The notes under the pieces were generated by a model. That model made no database searches, was not told where the DNA came from, and was given only the letters and a program-made list of their open reading frames with translations. A stretch of DNA of 64,000 nucleotides from an uncultured Flavobacteriales bacterium. Lineage in GTDB: Bacteria > Bacteroidota > Bacteroidia > Flavobacteriales_E > Vicingaceae. The stretch's first letter is position 1; the number at the start of each line of letters is the position of its first letter. Below are positions 34,353 through 44,072 of the stretch, one piece after another. The position numbers and the translations under genes are program-made. Location: assembly GCA_913056345.1 (NCBI GenBank), contig CAJXMH010000011.1:1-64000 (forward strand), in the 5' to 3' direction.

Positions 34353-36416
34353 CTACTTAAACTTTTTAATTGCACCGGATTTAATTCGAGCAAAGTAATC
34401 CAGCATTTCTTCTCTCACTTCTTTAGATAAAAGTAACAATCCTAAAATGTTGGGAAAAGCCATTCCAAGTATCATCAAATCCGAGAAATCTAAGACCGCA
34501 CCGAGCCCAACAGAAGAGCCGATAACCACAAACACCAAAAAGATCAACTTATAAGAGTAATCTGCAGCTTTACTTCCTCCAAAAAGATAGGTCCATGCTT
34601 TAAGACCATAATAAGACCATGAGATCATAGTTGAGAAAGCGAATAGGAAAATCGCAATTACCAACACTACTTTAAACCAAGGAAAAACACTCCCAAAAGC
34701 CGCGGAAGTTAGTTCAGAACCTTCTAAACCTGAGGTTCCATCTGCGAAACCTGTAAACACTAATACAAGAGCTGTCATAGTACAAACCACTACTGTATCT
34801 ACAAAAGGCTCTAATAAAGCCACTATACCTTCACTAACTGGCTCATTTGTTTTTGAAGCAGAATGTGCAATAGAGGCCGAACCAACCCCTGCTTCATTAG
34901 AGAAAGCTGCTCTTTGAAAGCCAACAATCAGTACTCCAATGATACCCCCTTTTATAGCGGGAGCATTAAAAGCACCATTGTATATTTCAACAAAGACATC
35001 TCCTACATTGCCGAAATTCATTCCAATAATAATCAAAGCAAAAAGCACATAAAGTCCTGCCATAAAAGGAACGATCTTGTCGGTTACCTTGGCAATACTT
35101 TTTATCCCTCCAATGATCACAACGCCAACCATTAGCGCTAGCACCACGCCAAACCAAAAGCCATAATCTTGAATGGCGGTAAACTCACTTGATAGCTGAG
35201 CAAAAGCTTGATTTGCCTGAAACATATTGCCACCACCAAATGAAGCACCGATACACAAAATGGAAAAAATAACTGCTAGAACTTTTCCCAGACCTCCTAA
35301 ATTTTTCTTTTTCAAGCCTTCGCTTAAATAATACATGGGTCCACCTGATATCTCTCCATTTTCATTTACTCGACGGTATTTTACTCCAAGCGTGCATTCT
35401 GTGAACTTACTTGCCATGCCTAAAAGGCCGCAGACGATCATCCAAAAGGTAGCCCCTGGTCCGCCTAAAGTTATAGCAACTGCTACACCTGCAATATTCC
35501 CTAAGCCAACAGTAGCTGAGAGTGCCGTAGTAAGTGCCTGAAAATGTGAAACCTCTCCATCGCTGTTCGGATCATCGTAATCCCCTTTTACCAAAGAAAT
35601 TGCGTGTTTAACCCCACGGGCATTTATAAAGCGCATGCGAATGGTAAAGAATAAAGCTCCACCAACGAGCCAAATCACAATAAAGGGAATTCCCTTTTCC
35701 TGAACATCCCCATTGGGGTGCAATACAGGTCTTGGCTCGTCATAAGTAATAGCTGCTAAGTTTTCAGCTCCTATCTCGATGACATCTTGAATGTTATTTT
35801 CATCAAAAATAATTTTACCTTCAGCTACCTTGTGCTTTAAGCTTCCCGAGGCTTCAGCATAAACTTTTACTTCATTCCCCTCATCTTGAATAACCGTGGC
35901 AATTGCATCACCTTTTTTCACGCGCTGACCTTCTTCAACCAGCCACTTGCTCAAGGTGATCTTACTAACTTTAGGATTAGCCCAACCCGGTGCTTTGATC
36001 ATTTTAGCGTCTGCGTAAACTACAGGATCGTAAAGACCCACTGAAGAAAATGGATCCCAAAATAAGAAACTCGTCATGTAGTTTACGATAGGCTTGAAAG
36101 AGGCGTTAAGGTACTCTTCAACTGATTGAGCAGGAATTTTACCCTTTAACAATTGATCGTCCCCATCTGAATCAGTCACCAAGACTGTGAAACTGCTTCC
36201 TTCTGTAATGCCTTCACTTGAATTTGACTTAAGATCAACCGATTGATGAGACCACCGATACAGGAAGGGAGGGTTACCGCCTGAGACTTCTACGTAAGCT
36301 ACCCCATCGTTAATCTTTTTGGAGGGATTGTCGAATTTCAAGACTGCCTCGAATTCAGACGCTTGCGCATGAAGAATTAAGAATGAGAATAAGGAAAGAA
36401 AAAATGTCTTCATCAC
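34353..36416 (-). CDS. AGCS-family sodium:alanine/glycine symporter with periplasmic N-terminal domains
   Basis: A 687-residue protein, clearly longer than usual bacterial members (about 450-550). Residues 1-19 are a signal peptide, 22-90 resemble a SprB-type beta repeat ([34 protein letters not shown]), 139-205 resemble a lipoyl/biotinyl barrel-sandwich domain ([40 protein letters not shown]) without a lysine in the usual attachment spot, and 242-687 are the AGCS transporter ([51 protein letters not shown]). It imports alanine, glycine or similar amino acids with sodium. The extra domains would lie in the periplasm. Its own promoter is at 36439-36469 and two genes follow closely. Confidence 0.9.
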   Translation of the reverse strand: MMKTFFLSLFSFLILHAQASEFEAVLKFDNPSKKINDGVAYVEVSGGNPPFLYRWSHQSVDLKSNSSEGITEGSSFTVLVTDSDGDDQLLKGKIPAQSVEEYLNASFKPIVNYMTSFLFWDPFSSVGLYDPVVYADAKMIKAPGWANPKVSKITLSKWLVEEGQRVKKGDAIATVIQDEGNEVKVYAEASGSLKHKVAEGKIIFDENNIQDVIEIGAENLAAITYDEPRPVLHPNGDVQEKGIPFIVIWLVGGALFFTIRMRFINARGVKHAISLVKGDYDDPNSDGEVSHFQALTTALSATVGLGNIAGVAVAITLGGPGATFWMIVCGLLGMASKFTECTLGVKYRRVNENGEISGGPMYYLSEGLKKKNLGGLGKVLAVIFSILCIGASFGGGNMFQANQAFAQLSSEFTAIQDYGFWFGVVLALMVGVVIIGGIKSIAKVTDKIVPFMAGLYVLFALIIIGMNFGNVGDVFVEIYNGAFNAPAIKGGIIGVLIVGFQRAAFSNEAGVGSASIAHSASKTNEPVSEGIVALLEPFVDTVVVCTMTALVLVFTGFADGTSGLEGSELTSAAFGSVFPWFKVVLVIAIFLFAFSTMISWSYYGLKAWTYLFGGSKAADYSYKLIFLVFVVIGSSVGLGAVLDFSDLMILGMAFPNILGLLLLSKEVREEMLDYFARIKSGAIKKFK

Positions 36417-36425
36417 TTTGCTTTT

Positions 36426-36438
36426 TTGGCTAAGCCAA
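36426..36438. promoter_or_regulatory. Palindrome at the symporter transcription start
   Basis: TTGGCT-A-AGCCAA, a perfect 6+1+6 palindrome starting immediately downstream of the -7 element at 36439-36446, where a repressor site would be expected. Confidence 0.4.
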
Positions 36439-36469
36439 CAAATATAACTTAATTATCAGGCAAGCAAAA
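36439..36469 (-). promoter_or_regulatory. Predicted promoter for the symporter gene
   Basis: Minus strand: TTTTG (36469-36465), 18 bases, then TATATTTG (36446-36439), an exact TAnnTTTG. Confidence 0.6.
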
Positions 36470-36503
36470 GGCCTGATTTCAACTTCTTCTTCTTGGGAAG
36501 TCT

Positions 36504-37412
36504 TTACAATAGCTGGCGCTCTAAAGTTGCGATACCTTCTTCAAAAGAATGAGGTTTGTAACCTAAGTCTTTTATGGCTTTATCTAACACGAAACCTGTA
36601 ACTGGAGGACGGTTTGCTGGTTGGTCTAGGTCAGCCGAACTTACCTCTTGCAAGGTATCGGTATCTAATTGATAGTAAGCTGCAACGCGTTTAACAAGTT
36701 CGTAAATACTCATGAAGTCTTTCCCAGAAATATTGTAGATTCCTTGTGCTTCTTTTTCAGCTGCCAAAACGCAGGCAACTGCCAGATCCTCAGCTAGAGT
36801 AGGAGTTCTAAACTGATCATTTACAATTTTCAGGTTCTGCTTTTTTTCAAGAGCTCCTTTGGCCCAGAGTACAATATTACTTCGGCTCATGTCTTCTACA
36901 ATACCGTAGACAAGCACTGTTCTTAGTATTGCCCACTTTGTTTGCGCCTTTCTAACCAATTCCTCCGACGCAAGTTTTGACTTCCCGTAATAACTTAAAG
37001 GGTTTGGCTCGTCTTCTTCAGAGTAGGGTCCATTCTTGCCATCAAAAATAAAGTCCGTTGAGATATGGATTAAATGTGATTGATGTTTTTCGCAAGCCTC
37101 GATAAGATAAGAAACCGCATCGACGTTGAGTTTCCAGCAAGCTTCTCGGTCAGACTCACAAGCATCAACGTTAGTCATGGCGGCCGTGTTGATCACTATA
37201 TCTGGTAACGTTTGATCAATTAAGTCGTTGACATCTTTTTGACTACAAATATCCAAGGAATGATATTCAAAGCCCTTCAATTTTTTAATTCGATTTTCAC
37301 CGCGCGAAGTAGCAATCAATTCAAAGTTTGGATGCGGGTGAAGCTGCTGAATTAATTTTTGACCAAGCAAACCATTGCTGCCTGTAATCAATATCCGCTT
37401 ACTTAATCCCAT
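36504..37412 (-). CDS. RmlD-like dTDP-4-dehydrorhamnose reductase / SDR
   Basis: A 302-residue extended short-chain dehydrogenase. It has the nucleotide-binding motif ILITGSNGLLGQKLIQQL at the N-terminus, NTAAMTNVDACESD, HISTDFIFDGKNGPY (RmlD hallmark) and the catalytic YYGKSKLASEE. The most likely reaction is NADPH reduction of dTDP-4-keto-rhamnose for surface polysaccharide, but no other rml gene is near, so another sugar or a related reductase role is possible. It overlaps the upstream channel gene by 10 bases. Confidence 0.85.
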   Translation of the reverse strand: MGLSKRILITGSNGLLGQKLIQQLHPHPNFELIATSRGENRIKKLKGFEYHSLDICSQKDVNDLIDQTLPDIVINTAAMTNVDACESDREACWKLNVDAVSYLIEACEKHQSHLIHISTDFIFDGKNGPYSEEDEPNPLSYYGKSKLASEELVRKAQTKWAILRTVLVYGIVEDMSRSNIVLWAKGALEKKQNLKIVNDQFRTPTLAEDLAVACVLAAEKEAQGIYNISGKDFMSIYELVKRVAAYYQLDTDTLQEVSSADLDQPANRPPVTGFVLDKAIKDLGYKPHSFEEGIATLERQLL

Positions 37413-38407
37413 TTTTTTAGGTCCTCAATTTGATTTTTCATTCCCAACACAAATAACTTGGTTCCTTCGCAAATGATGCTGTCTGGTGAAGGATTGAGAA
37501 CATACTCTCCCTCCAAAGTTTTCAACCCAACTATGTTTGCTCCTGACCTCTTACGCACGTGAAGATCTTTGATTGATTTATCTTTGAATTCTGCAGGTAG
37601 GCTATCGTAACTAATTTCTTCAAGTGAAATGTTGTTGTCTTGACCACTGAGGTGATTGAAGAACTCTACCACATCAGGTTTTACAACTAAAGAGGCCATG
37701 TGAGATCCACCAACCTTATCGGGCATTACCACATTATCAGCGCCTGCCATACGAAGCTTTTTATCTGATGTATTCTGCGATGCCCTACTAATGATGAGTA
37801 ATTCTGAGTTCATTTCTCTAGCTGTCAGCACAACAAAAACGTTATCTGCATCTTCGGGTAAAGTGGTAATAAGTGCCTTTGCTTTTTTAATCCCCGCATT
37901 TATTAGAACCTGATCATTTGTAGCGTCACCTTCATAATAGTTGGTTTTTCCTTTCGCTTGAAGATCTTCTACAATATTTTCATCTTTCTCGATTAATAAG
38001 TAAGGATGTCCCCAGTTTTCAAGCTCCTGAACAATCTGCCTTCCATTTCTTCCAAAGCCACAAATAATTATATGGTTCTCCATTTTCTTAATTCGCTTGA
38101 TTTTCTTTAACTCCCTAATGTGCTTTCTGAACTCACCATCCAACAAATATGAAGATATGGCGCTTAGTGCATAAGCAAATGTACCAAAACTGGTTACAAT
38201 CAAGATGGCCGTAAAGTACCTTCCGGGAGCAGAAAGCGGCCTAATTTCTTGAAACCCTACGGTTGAAATCGTAATGATCGTGAAGTAAAAAGCTTCGCTA
38301 AAAGTGTAGCCCTCAATAAGCATGTAGCCAGTAATTCCTGTTAAGGAAATCAAAAGCAACACAAGGCTTACGTAGTAAAACTTTTTGAACTCAGTAATTT
38401 GAAACAC
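37403..38407 (-). CDS. Two-TM potassium channel with RCK (TrkA-N/TrkA-C) domain
   Basis: A 334-residue protein. TM1 (about 11-31), a pore loop with filter TISTVGFQEI, TM2 (about 65-88), then a TrkA-N domain with nucleotide-binding GFGRNGRQIVQEL (about 117-129) and EKDENIVEDL, then a TrkA-C domain ending at the C-terminus. It should pass potassium under control of NAD(H), ATP or ions bound to the RCK ring. The filter is TVGFQE rather than the common TVGYGD. It lies 9 bases after pspC. Confidence 0.88.
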   Translation of the reverse strand: MFQITEFKKFYYVSLVLLLISLTGITGYMLIEGYTFSEAFYFTIITISTVGFQEIRPLSAPGRYFTAILIVTSFGTFAYALSAISSYLLDGEFRKHIRELKKIKRIKKMENHIIICGFGRNGRQIVQELENWGHPYLLIEKDENIVEDLQAKGKTNYYEGDATNDQVLINAGIKKAKALITTLPEDADNVFVVLTAREMNSELLIISRASQNTSDKKLRMAGADNVVMPDKVGGSHMASLVVKPDVVEFFNHLSGQDNNISLEEISYDSLPAEFKDKSIKDLHVRKRSGANIVGLKTLEGEYVLNPSPDSIICEGTKLFVLGMKNQIEDLKKWD

Positions 38408-38416
38408 AAGCTTATT

Positions 38417-38641
38417 TTATAGGTCCCAGATGGTGCTTTTCTTCCTGAATTTAAACAAGTATTTGTGCTCTAGCATGAATGCCATTACAAGGTATATAAT
38501 GAGGGGCGAACCTAGCGTTAAGAAAGAGGTGTAGATAAAATATATTCTAATTTTAGAGCTATTTATGCCAAGTTTTTTGCCCCACCATGCACAAACCCCA
38601 AAAGCGTGCTTTTCAAAGAAGTCTTGAATTTTTTGAATCAT
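38417..38641 (-). CDS. PspC-domain small membrane protein
   Basis: A 74-residue protein with one long hydrophobic segment (IRIYFIYTSFLTLGSPLIIYLVMAF split over 32-56) preceded by FGVCAWWGKKLGINSSKIR, as in PspC. PspC family members sense or respond to membrane stress; in this phylum they often occur without the rest of the psp operon, as here. It lies 1 base after the DUF2851 stop codon. Confidence 0.8.
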   Translation of the reverse strand: MIQKIQDFFEKHAFGVCAWWGKKLGINSSKIRIYFIYTSFLTLGSPLIIYLVMAFMLEHKYLFKFRKKSTIWDL

Positions 38642-38642
38642 C

Positions 38643-39920
38643 TTACTTTGGGTTTAGAATTTGATTACCAATGCTGCAATTTATGCATTTTTTTAAATCA
38701 CAATGTTGTTTCTTCAATTCAATCATGGCTTGAGTGTCTGATGCCTGCAAGGCTTTCACTCCTAGTTTATTCCATAGCCTAGTAATGTGATTCTTTTCAG
38801 CTGGTATTTCTTCAAGCAATTCTACAGCTCGATCTTTAAAGGATTGTTTGCCAATTTCTTGTCCATAAGTAAAGTAAAGTGGGGCAATAACATTGATCAA
38901 CAAAAGATGAATAGAATTTTTACCTAAACTTTTAATACGGGCTCTATCAGCTTGTTTGTTAAAATTATAATGCATGTCCCAATAAGCAGAAGCTTGGGCT
39001 TGAAACATCTTTTCTATAGCTTTAAGACTATCTATCTCAATCAATTTTTGAAACATGCTCTCTTGGCTGTGTAATAAATTTGCCAATTGGGAAATGCGAA
39101 TAGAGGGAAAACCTGCAGGTCTAAGCTTGCTGTATTTCCAAAGATGTTTCTGAATAGGTACAAGGCCAAATTTTTGCTTCAGATAGTTAAATTCTTTTTG
39201 AAGCATTTTAGGATAAGCATCTTTATGCACCTCTTCCAAAAATCCTGCTTGACCATAAAGTAGACTTTCTAATTCTGTTAAATTATGCAGGTGCTTTCTC
39301 AATTTACTGAAAGGTAGGTTTACTGCTAATAGCTCCATTGGTACAGAGTTTAAGTTAAAACCGAAATATTTGCAGAGTAAATGATAAAGGCATTGTTCCC
39401 AATCATTTTGGTATTGCTTTAACAAACGCCTTATCTGAGCTGATTTCCGCTCGAGTCGACTCACAAGCATCCGATCGAGCTGCTGATTTATGACCCGCTT
39501 AGGTACTGAGTTTATTTGATTAGCGCAGGGAACCTTACTGGAAGCATTTTGAAGTTGCTGATAATTTTCTACAAGCTGCCGTTTAACTAAACCATTTAGC
39601 TCAAGTGTAGGTATCAGTTCACCATTTTTCCTAAGTATGTCTTGATCATTCTCCCATACTACATGTAAGATCACTTTATCATAGGCTTGATCATTTTGAT
39701 GCAAATGCCTCATCCAATCACTCGCTCTTAGATGAATTTCAATATTACCTGCCCACCTCGTTTCTGCAAGACGAATTTGACCGTTAAAAAAATCGGGACC
39801 TGAATCTAAATTGTGAATACCTGCTTTTAAAACTATCAGTTTTTCTCCTGCAGTAGTTTTTAGCTCAGACTGACGAAAGAGTTGAAATTTCCAAATATAG
39901 TGTAGGAAAGCTTCTTCCAT
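38643..39920 (-). CDS. DUF2851 family protein
   Basis: A 425-residue protein starting at the ATG at 39918-39920 (a TTG two codons upstream is the alternative). It has the DUF2851 opening: EEAFLHYIWKFQLF, HNLDSGPDFFNGQIRL, WAGNIEIHLRASDWMRH. Near the C-terminus it has LKKCINCSIG, with paired cysteines that may bind metal. The family occurs mainly in Bacteroidota and has no assigned function; the first part has features suggesting a nuclease-like fold, but I cannot identify catalytic residues with confidence. It lies in the packed run pyrF-YwqK-DUF2851-pspC-channel. Confidence 0.82.
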   Translation of the reverse strand: MEEAFLHYIWKFQLFRQSELKTTAGEKLIVLKAGIHNLDSGPDFFNGQIRLAETRWAGNIEIHLRASDWMRHLHQNDQAYDKVILHVVWENDQDILRKNGELIPTLELNGLVKRQLVENYQQLQNASSKVPCANQINSVPKRVINQQLDRMLVSRLERKSAQIRRLLKQYQNDWEQCLYHLLCKYFGFNLNSVPMELLAVNLPFSKLRKHLHNLTELESLLYGQAGFLEEVHKDAYPKMLQKEFNYLKQKFGLVPIQKHLWKYSKLRPAGFPSIRISQLANLLHSQESMFQKLIEIDSLKAIEKMFQAQASAYWDMHYNFNKQADRARIKSLGKNSIHLLLINVIAPLYFTYGQEIGKQSFKDRAVELLEEIPAEKNHITRLWNKLGVKALQASDTQAMIELKKQHCDLKKCINCSIGNQILNPK

Positions 39921-39952
39921 AACCAAGTAGATCTTATGACCTAAATTAAGGC

Positions 39953-40951
39953 TTATTTCTTTAATTCACCTGCTTTATACCTTAGCGAATGCTGCTGATC
40001 TGTTCCTATTTCCATCAACCACCGTCCGTGCTTTTTGCCCTCTCTGTAATTTCCCCTTTGCTTTAAACTTCCATTTGGACGGTACTCTTTCCAATCACCA
40101 TCAAGTTTCCCATAGCTGTAATGAGCATAGTGGTAAATATTTCCAGAAGGAAAATACTCTTTATAGAGACCATTTAGCTTACCTTCTACTCTGTACTTTA
40201 CTATTGCCGTTTGCTCTGGTTTATGAACAAAGACGGCACGCATCATAGTAGGATGGTCTATGGAGTCAGGATTAATATAGCGAATGCGGTAAGCAAGCTT
40301 CTCGACACTTTTCTCTTGAGGTAAATATAACGTATCATAGCGCTGAAAAACTTGAGTTTTTACCTTTCCATCGACGGTTTGCGAACTATCTTTTTGCCCA
40401 AAGGTGAACACCTGCTTTACCTGTTGAAACATGGAAGGTTTAGAAGTCAATTTCCCATTTTCGTAGTATTCCTTGCGGTAAGCTGCAGAACCTACATTAT
40501 ATTCCCACTTACCATGCTTTAGCCCATGCTTAAACCTTCCTTGGTATTTTTCCACCTTGTTGATGTAAAAGCCATGTCGTTTTCCAGCCCTGTATTTTGC
40601 TTTTTCTCTAATAGAACCATCTGTGCCATAATAAGTCCAATCTCCATTTCGTTTCCCTGCTTGGTAAACACTGAAAATCATGGTTCGCCCACTTGGGTAG
40701 TAAGCCTTATAGACTCCACTTTGCTTGCCGTAGTAATAGTTCTTTTCAAATGCTTTTTGATGTGGGTGTTTTTTATAGTAAGCAATCAGCTTGCCGCTCC
40801 CAAGAGAATCTTGTGACTTGTAGTAAAGTTCGAAAGAGAGTGTATCGTCAGGGTAATATACATTAAGGCTTTTTTGTTGCGCTTGGAGCAAATTGCCAAA
40901 AAAGCACACTAAAACTAAAAAAGAAACAAGTTTAACATTGAAACTAAACAT
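39953..40951 (-). CDS. YwqK/MORN-repeat exported protein
   Basis: A 332-residue protein with signal peptide ([17 protein letters not shown]) and many MORN_2/YwqK-type repeats: [80 protein letters not shown]. Such repeats form an extended beta-sheet. Although related proteins are called 'YwqK family antitoxin', no toxin gene is adjacent, so that label should not be read as function. The gene overlaps pyrF by 8 bases. Confidence 0.8.
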   Translation of the reverse strand: MFSFNVKLVSFLVLVCFFGNLLQAQQKSLNVYYPDDTLSFELYYKSQDSLGSGKLIAYYKKHPHQKAFEKNYYYGKQSGVYKAYYPSGRTMIFSVYQAGKRNGDWTYYGTDGSIREKAKYRAGKRHGFYINKVEKYQGRFKHGLKHGKWEYNVGSAAYRKEYYENGKLTSKPSMFQQVKQVFTFGQKDSSQTVDGKVKTQVFQRYDTLYLPQEKSVEKLAYRIRYINPDSIDHPTMMRAVFVHKPEQTAIVKYRVEGKLNGLYKEYFPSGNIYHYAHYSYGKLDGDWKEYRPNGSLKQRGNYREGKKHGRWLMEIGTDQQHSLRYKAGELKK

Positions 40952-41744
40952 ATTGCTTCATCTGTTGCTGCATTTTTAGTGCCGCTTCTCGAGCTTTCTG
41001 ATCAAAATCTTCCTGATCACCTGCATAAATAATTCCCCTAGATGAATTCACAAGCAATCCAATTTCATCATTCAACCCATAGTTACAAACATCTTCTAGA
41101 CTACCGCCTTGAGCCCCAACTCCGGGAACTAATAGGAAGTGCTCGGGAATCACTTTTCTTATTCCAGCTAATTCTTCTGCCTTGGTTGCCCCCACCACAA
41201 ACATCAAATTTCTATCAGTTCCCCAACTTGCTACTTTTTCAATTACATGCAGGTGAAGTGGTCGTTCTTCGGTTTGCAAATACTGAAAGTCAAAGGCACC
41301 TTGATTGGAGGTTAAACCCAGCACTATAGCCCATTTACCGCTAAAATTTAAAAAGGGAGCGACCGAATCTTCTCCCATGTAAGGAGCAACCGTAACGCTA
41401 TCAAAAGCGTAAGTCTCGAAAAAAGTTTCTGCATATTTCTTAGCTGTATTGCCAATGTCTCCTCTTTTGGCATCAGCAATAGTGAATATCTCTTTAGGAA
41501 TATAGTTAACAGTTTTACGTAAACTAACCCAACCAGCCTCACCTAGGCATTCGTAAAAAGCCAGATTTGGTTTGTAGGCAACGCAGAGATCTTTAGTAGC
41601 ATCAATGATCCGTTTGTTGAATTCAAAAATGGGATCTTCAAAGTCCAATAAAAATTTGGGAATCTTGTTCAAGTCTGCATCAAGCCCAATGCATAAAAAA
41701 CTACCTTTCTTTCTAATCTGTGCGAGAAGTTCCTCTTTATTCAT
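40944..41744 (-). CDS. pyrF: Orotidine 5'-phosphate decarboxylase (long type)
   Basis: A 266-residue enzyme that decarboxylates OMP to UMP, the last step of pyrimidine synthesis. The catalytic Asp-Lys network is in [33 protein letters not shown] and [14 protein letters not shown] are the substrate-binding strands. The length and motif are those of the longer, distinct PyrF subfamily found in Bacteroidota and mycobacteria. It starts 2 bases after the prfA stop codon and overlaps the YwqK gene. Confidence 0.94.
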   Translation of the reverse strand: MNKEELLAQIRKKGSFLCIGLDADLNKIPKFLLDFEDPIFEFNKRIIDATKDLCVAYKPNLAFYECLGEAGWVSLRKTVNYIPKEIFTIADAKRGDIGNTAKKYAETFFETYAFDSVTVAPYMGEDSVAPFLNFSGKWAIVLGLTSNQGAFDFQYLQTEERPLHLHVIEKVASWGTDRNLMFVVGATKAEELAGIRKVIPEHFLLVPGVGAQGGSLEDVCNYGLNDEIGLLVNSSRGIIYAGDQEDFDQKAREAALKMQQQMKQYV

Positions 41745-41746
41745 GC

Positions 41747-42835
41747 TTATAATGCGTTATCTAAACCTGCTTGTAGCTTTTCTGCATTTTCTGCTACTCT
41801 CAATGCCTCAATCACTTCGCCTAACTCCCCATTGATGATAGCATCTAAATTATACAACGTTAGGTTTATACGGTGGTCAGTCACCCTTCCTTGAGGATAA
41901 TTGTAAGTTCTGATCTTAGCAGAACGGTCCCCAGTTGAAACTTGTGATTTTCGTTCAGCAGCAATTTCTTTTTCCTTTTTCTCTACCTCTGCCTCGTACA
42001 ATTTAGTCCGAAGTACCTTCATGGCTTTTTCATAGTTTTTTAACTGTGATCTACCATCTTGACACTCTACAACTACACCCGTTGGAATATGGGTCAATCT
42101 AACTGCCGACTCCGTTTTATTAACGTGCTGACCACCTGCGCCTGAAGCTCGGTAAGTATCTTTTTTGATATCTGAAGTGTTCACCTTTACGTCAACTTCA
42201 TCTGCTTCAGGCAAAACGGCCACCGTAGCAGCTGATGTATGCACTCTACCCTGTGTTTCTGTTTGTGGTACCCTCTGCACACGGTGAACACCCGACTCGT
42301 ACTTCATAATACCGTATACATTGTCTCCACTTACTTCGAAACTAATCTCTTTAAAACCACCTGAGGTGCCTTCATTAATGGAAGTAATTTCATGCTTCCA
42401 CCCCTTAGTTTCAATGTACTTTGTGTACATACGGTAAAGATCTCCTGCAAAAATACTTGCTTCGTCTCCACCTGTTCCAGCCCGAATTTCTATTATGACA
42501 TTTTTGCCATCATCAGGGTCTTTAGGAATCAACATTAACTTGATCTTCTCTTCTAGAGGAGCAACTTGATCTTCGAGTTGATTTAATTCTTCCTTGGCCA
42601 TTTCCTTGAACTCCTCGTCTTGCTCCTCCTGCAATAAAGCTTTAGAAGAGGCTATGTTATCAAGGATGTTTTTATATTCATGATAAGTAGAAACAATCTC
42701 TTTTAGATCGCTATACTCTTTATTAAGCTTTACGTAGCGATTCATATCGGCGATGATATCAGGGTCAACAATCAACTGTGACACTTCTTTATACCGATCG
42801 TTGATCGATTCTAGCTTATCTAATAAATTACTCAT
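41747..42835 (-). CDS. prfA: Peptide chain release factor 1
   Basis: A 362-residue class-I release factor for UAA and UAG. The GGQ motif that triggers peptidyl-tRNA hydrolysis is visible ([16 protein letters not shown], residues about 228-243), as are [16 protein letters not shown] and [15 protein letters not shown]. Length is normal. It sits between purM (5 bases) and pyrF (2 bases), a common order in this phylum. Confidence 0.95.
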   Translation of the reverse strand: MSNLLDKLESINDRYKEVSQLIVDPDIIADMNRYVKLNKEYSDLKEIVSTYHEYKNILDNIASSKALLQEEQDEEFKEMAKEELNQLEDQVAPLEEKIKLMLIPKDPDDGKNVIIEIRAGTGGDEASIFAGDLYRMYTKYIETKGWKHEITSINEGTSGGFKEISFEVSGDNVYGIMKYESGVHRVQRVPQTETQGRVHTSAATVAVLPEADEVDVKVNTSDIKKDTYRASGAGGQHVNKTESAVRLTHIPTGVVVECQDGRSQLKNYEKAMKVLRTKLYEAEVEKKEKEIAAERKSQVSTGDRSAKIRTYNYPQGRVTDHRINLTLYNLDAIINGELGEVIEALRVAENAEKLQAGLDNAL

Positions 42836-42840
42836 ACGTT

Positions 42841-44010
42841 TTAGTATCTAAATTCTCCGTGCTCCGACTTAATGGTAAGTGCCTTTTCGCTAGAAGCCTC
42901 TACTCTTCCAATTATTTTAGCTTCTACACCAAAACTTTCTGATATACTTATGATCTCTTCCGCAAAAGCAGAATCAACGTAAAGTTCCATACGATGTCCC
43001 ATGTTAAACACCTTGTACATTTCTTGCCAAGAAGTATTCGACTCAGCTTGAATCAGCTTGAATAATGGAGGGGTATCAAACAATTGATCCTTTATTACAT
43101 GAACTTGATCAACAAAATGCAAGACCTTAGTTTGGGCGCCTCCACTACAGTGTACAATTCCATGGATTCCCTTTCTACAGTTCTTCAATACTTTTTGGAG
43201 GATAGGCGCATAAGTTCTGGTGGGTGAAAGCACTGTTTTGCCGGCATCTATGGGACTACCATCAACAGGGTCGGTAAGCTTTTTAGAACCTGCATATATG
43301 AGCTCAGCAGGCACTTCGGGATCATATGATTCGGGATACTTCTCTTTTAAATAGCCAGAAAACACATCGTGTCGAGCAGATGTGAGACCATTAGATCCCA
43401 TCCCACCATTATACTCGCTTTCGTAATTTGCTTTCCCAAAAGAGGCTAAACCAACGATTACATCACCTGCTTGGATGTTTTTATTATCTACAACATCCTT
43501 TCTTGGCATCCTGCACGTAACTGTAGAGTCTACTATGATGGTTCTAACCAAGTCTCCAACATCAGCTGTTTCACCACCTGTGCTGTAAATTCCTATTCCA
43601 TAGGCCCGCAGTTCTTCAAGTATTTCCTCGGTTCCTTGAATGATAGCAGTGATTACCTCACCGGGTATCTTATTCTTATTTCTCCCAATGGTAGATGAAA
43701 GCAAAATATTATCAGTTGCTCCAACACATAGCAGATCATCCAAGTTCATAATGATTGCATCCATGGCGATTCCCTTCCAAACAGACAAGTCTCCTGTCTC
43801 TTTCCAATAAAGGTAAGCCAAAGAGGATTTAGTGCCGGCCCCATCCGCATGCATCACAATACAATGGTCTTCACTTCCGCTAAGGTAATCGGGTATGATC
43901 TTGCAAAAAGCCTTTGGGTACAGACCCTTGTCAACATTTTTTATGGCCTCATGCACGTCCTCTTTTGATGCAGAAACCCCTCTTTGCTGGTATTTCTCTT
44001 GACTGCTCAT
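42841..44010 (-). CDS. purM: Phosphoribosylformylglycinamidine cyclo-ligase (AIR synthase)
   Basis: A 389-residue enzyme of purine synthesis that makes AIR from FGAM with ATP. The PurM fold is shown by [52 protein letters not shown] and [21 protein letters not shown]. It is longer than the E. coli enzyme (about 345), as is usual for the Bacteroidota form. It is the first gene of the packed minus-strand run; a terminator closes the previous gene 11 bases upstream. Confidence 0.92.
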   Translation of the reverse strand: MSSQEKYQQRGVSASKEDVHEAIKNVDKGLYPKAFCKIIPDYLSGSEDHCIVMHADGAGTKSSLAYLYWKETGDLSVWKGIAMDAIIMNLDDLLCVGATDNILLSSTIGRNKNKIPGEVITAIIQGTEEILEELRAYGIGIYSTGGETADVGDLVRTIIVDSTVTCRMPRKDVVDNKNIQAGDVIVGLASFGKANYESEYNGGMGSNGLTSARHDVFSGYLKEKYPESYDPEVPAELIYAGSKKLTDPVDGSPIDAGKTVLSPTRTYAPILQKVLKNCRKGIHGIVHCSGGAQTKVLHFVDQVHVIKDQLFDTPPLFKLIQAESNTSWQEMYKVFNMGHRMELYVDSAFAEEIISISESFGVEAKIIGRVEASSEKALTIKSEHGEFRY

Positions 44011-44020
44011 TTCTGTTCAT

Positions 44021-44053
44021 AAAAAAACATCCACAGTATAACCATGGATGTTT
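44021..44053 (-). terminator. Terminator of the PorE-like gene
   Basis: Minus strand: AAACATCCA (44053-44045) pairs with TGGATGTTT (44033-44025), followed by a T run. Loop of 11 bases with some inner pairing. Confidence 0.8.
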
Positions 44054-44072
44054 CGATTTTTTAAGTATCTAA

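Noticed and set aside
39953-40951. YwqK-type protein as the antitoxin of a toxin-antitoxin pair
   Set aside because: It has a signal peptide, so it is exported, and no toxin gene is adjacent; neighbours are pyrF and DUF2851.
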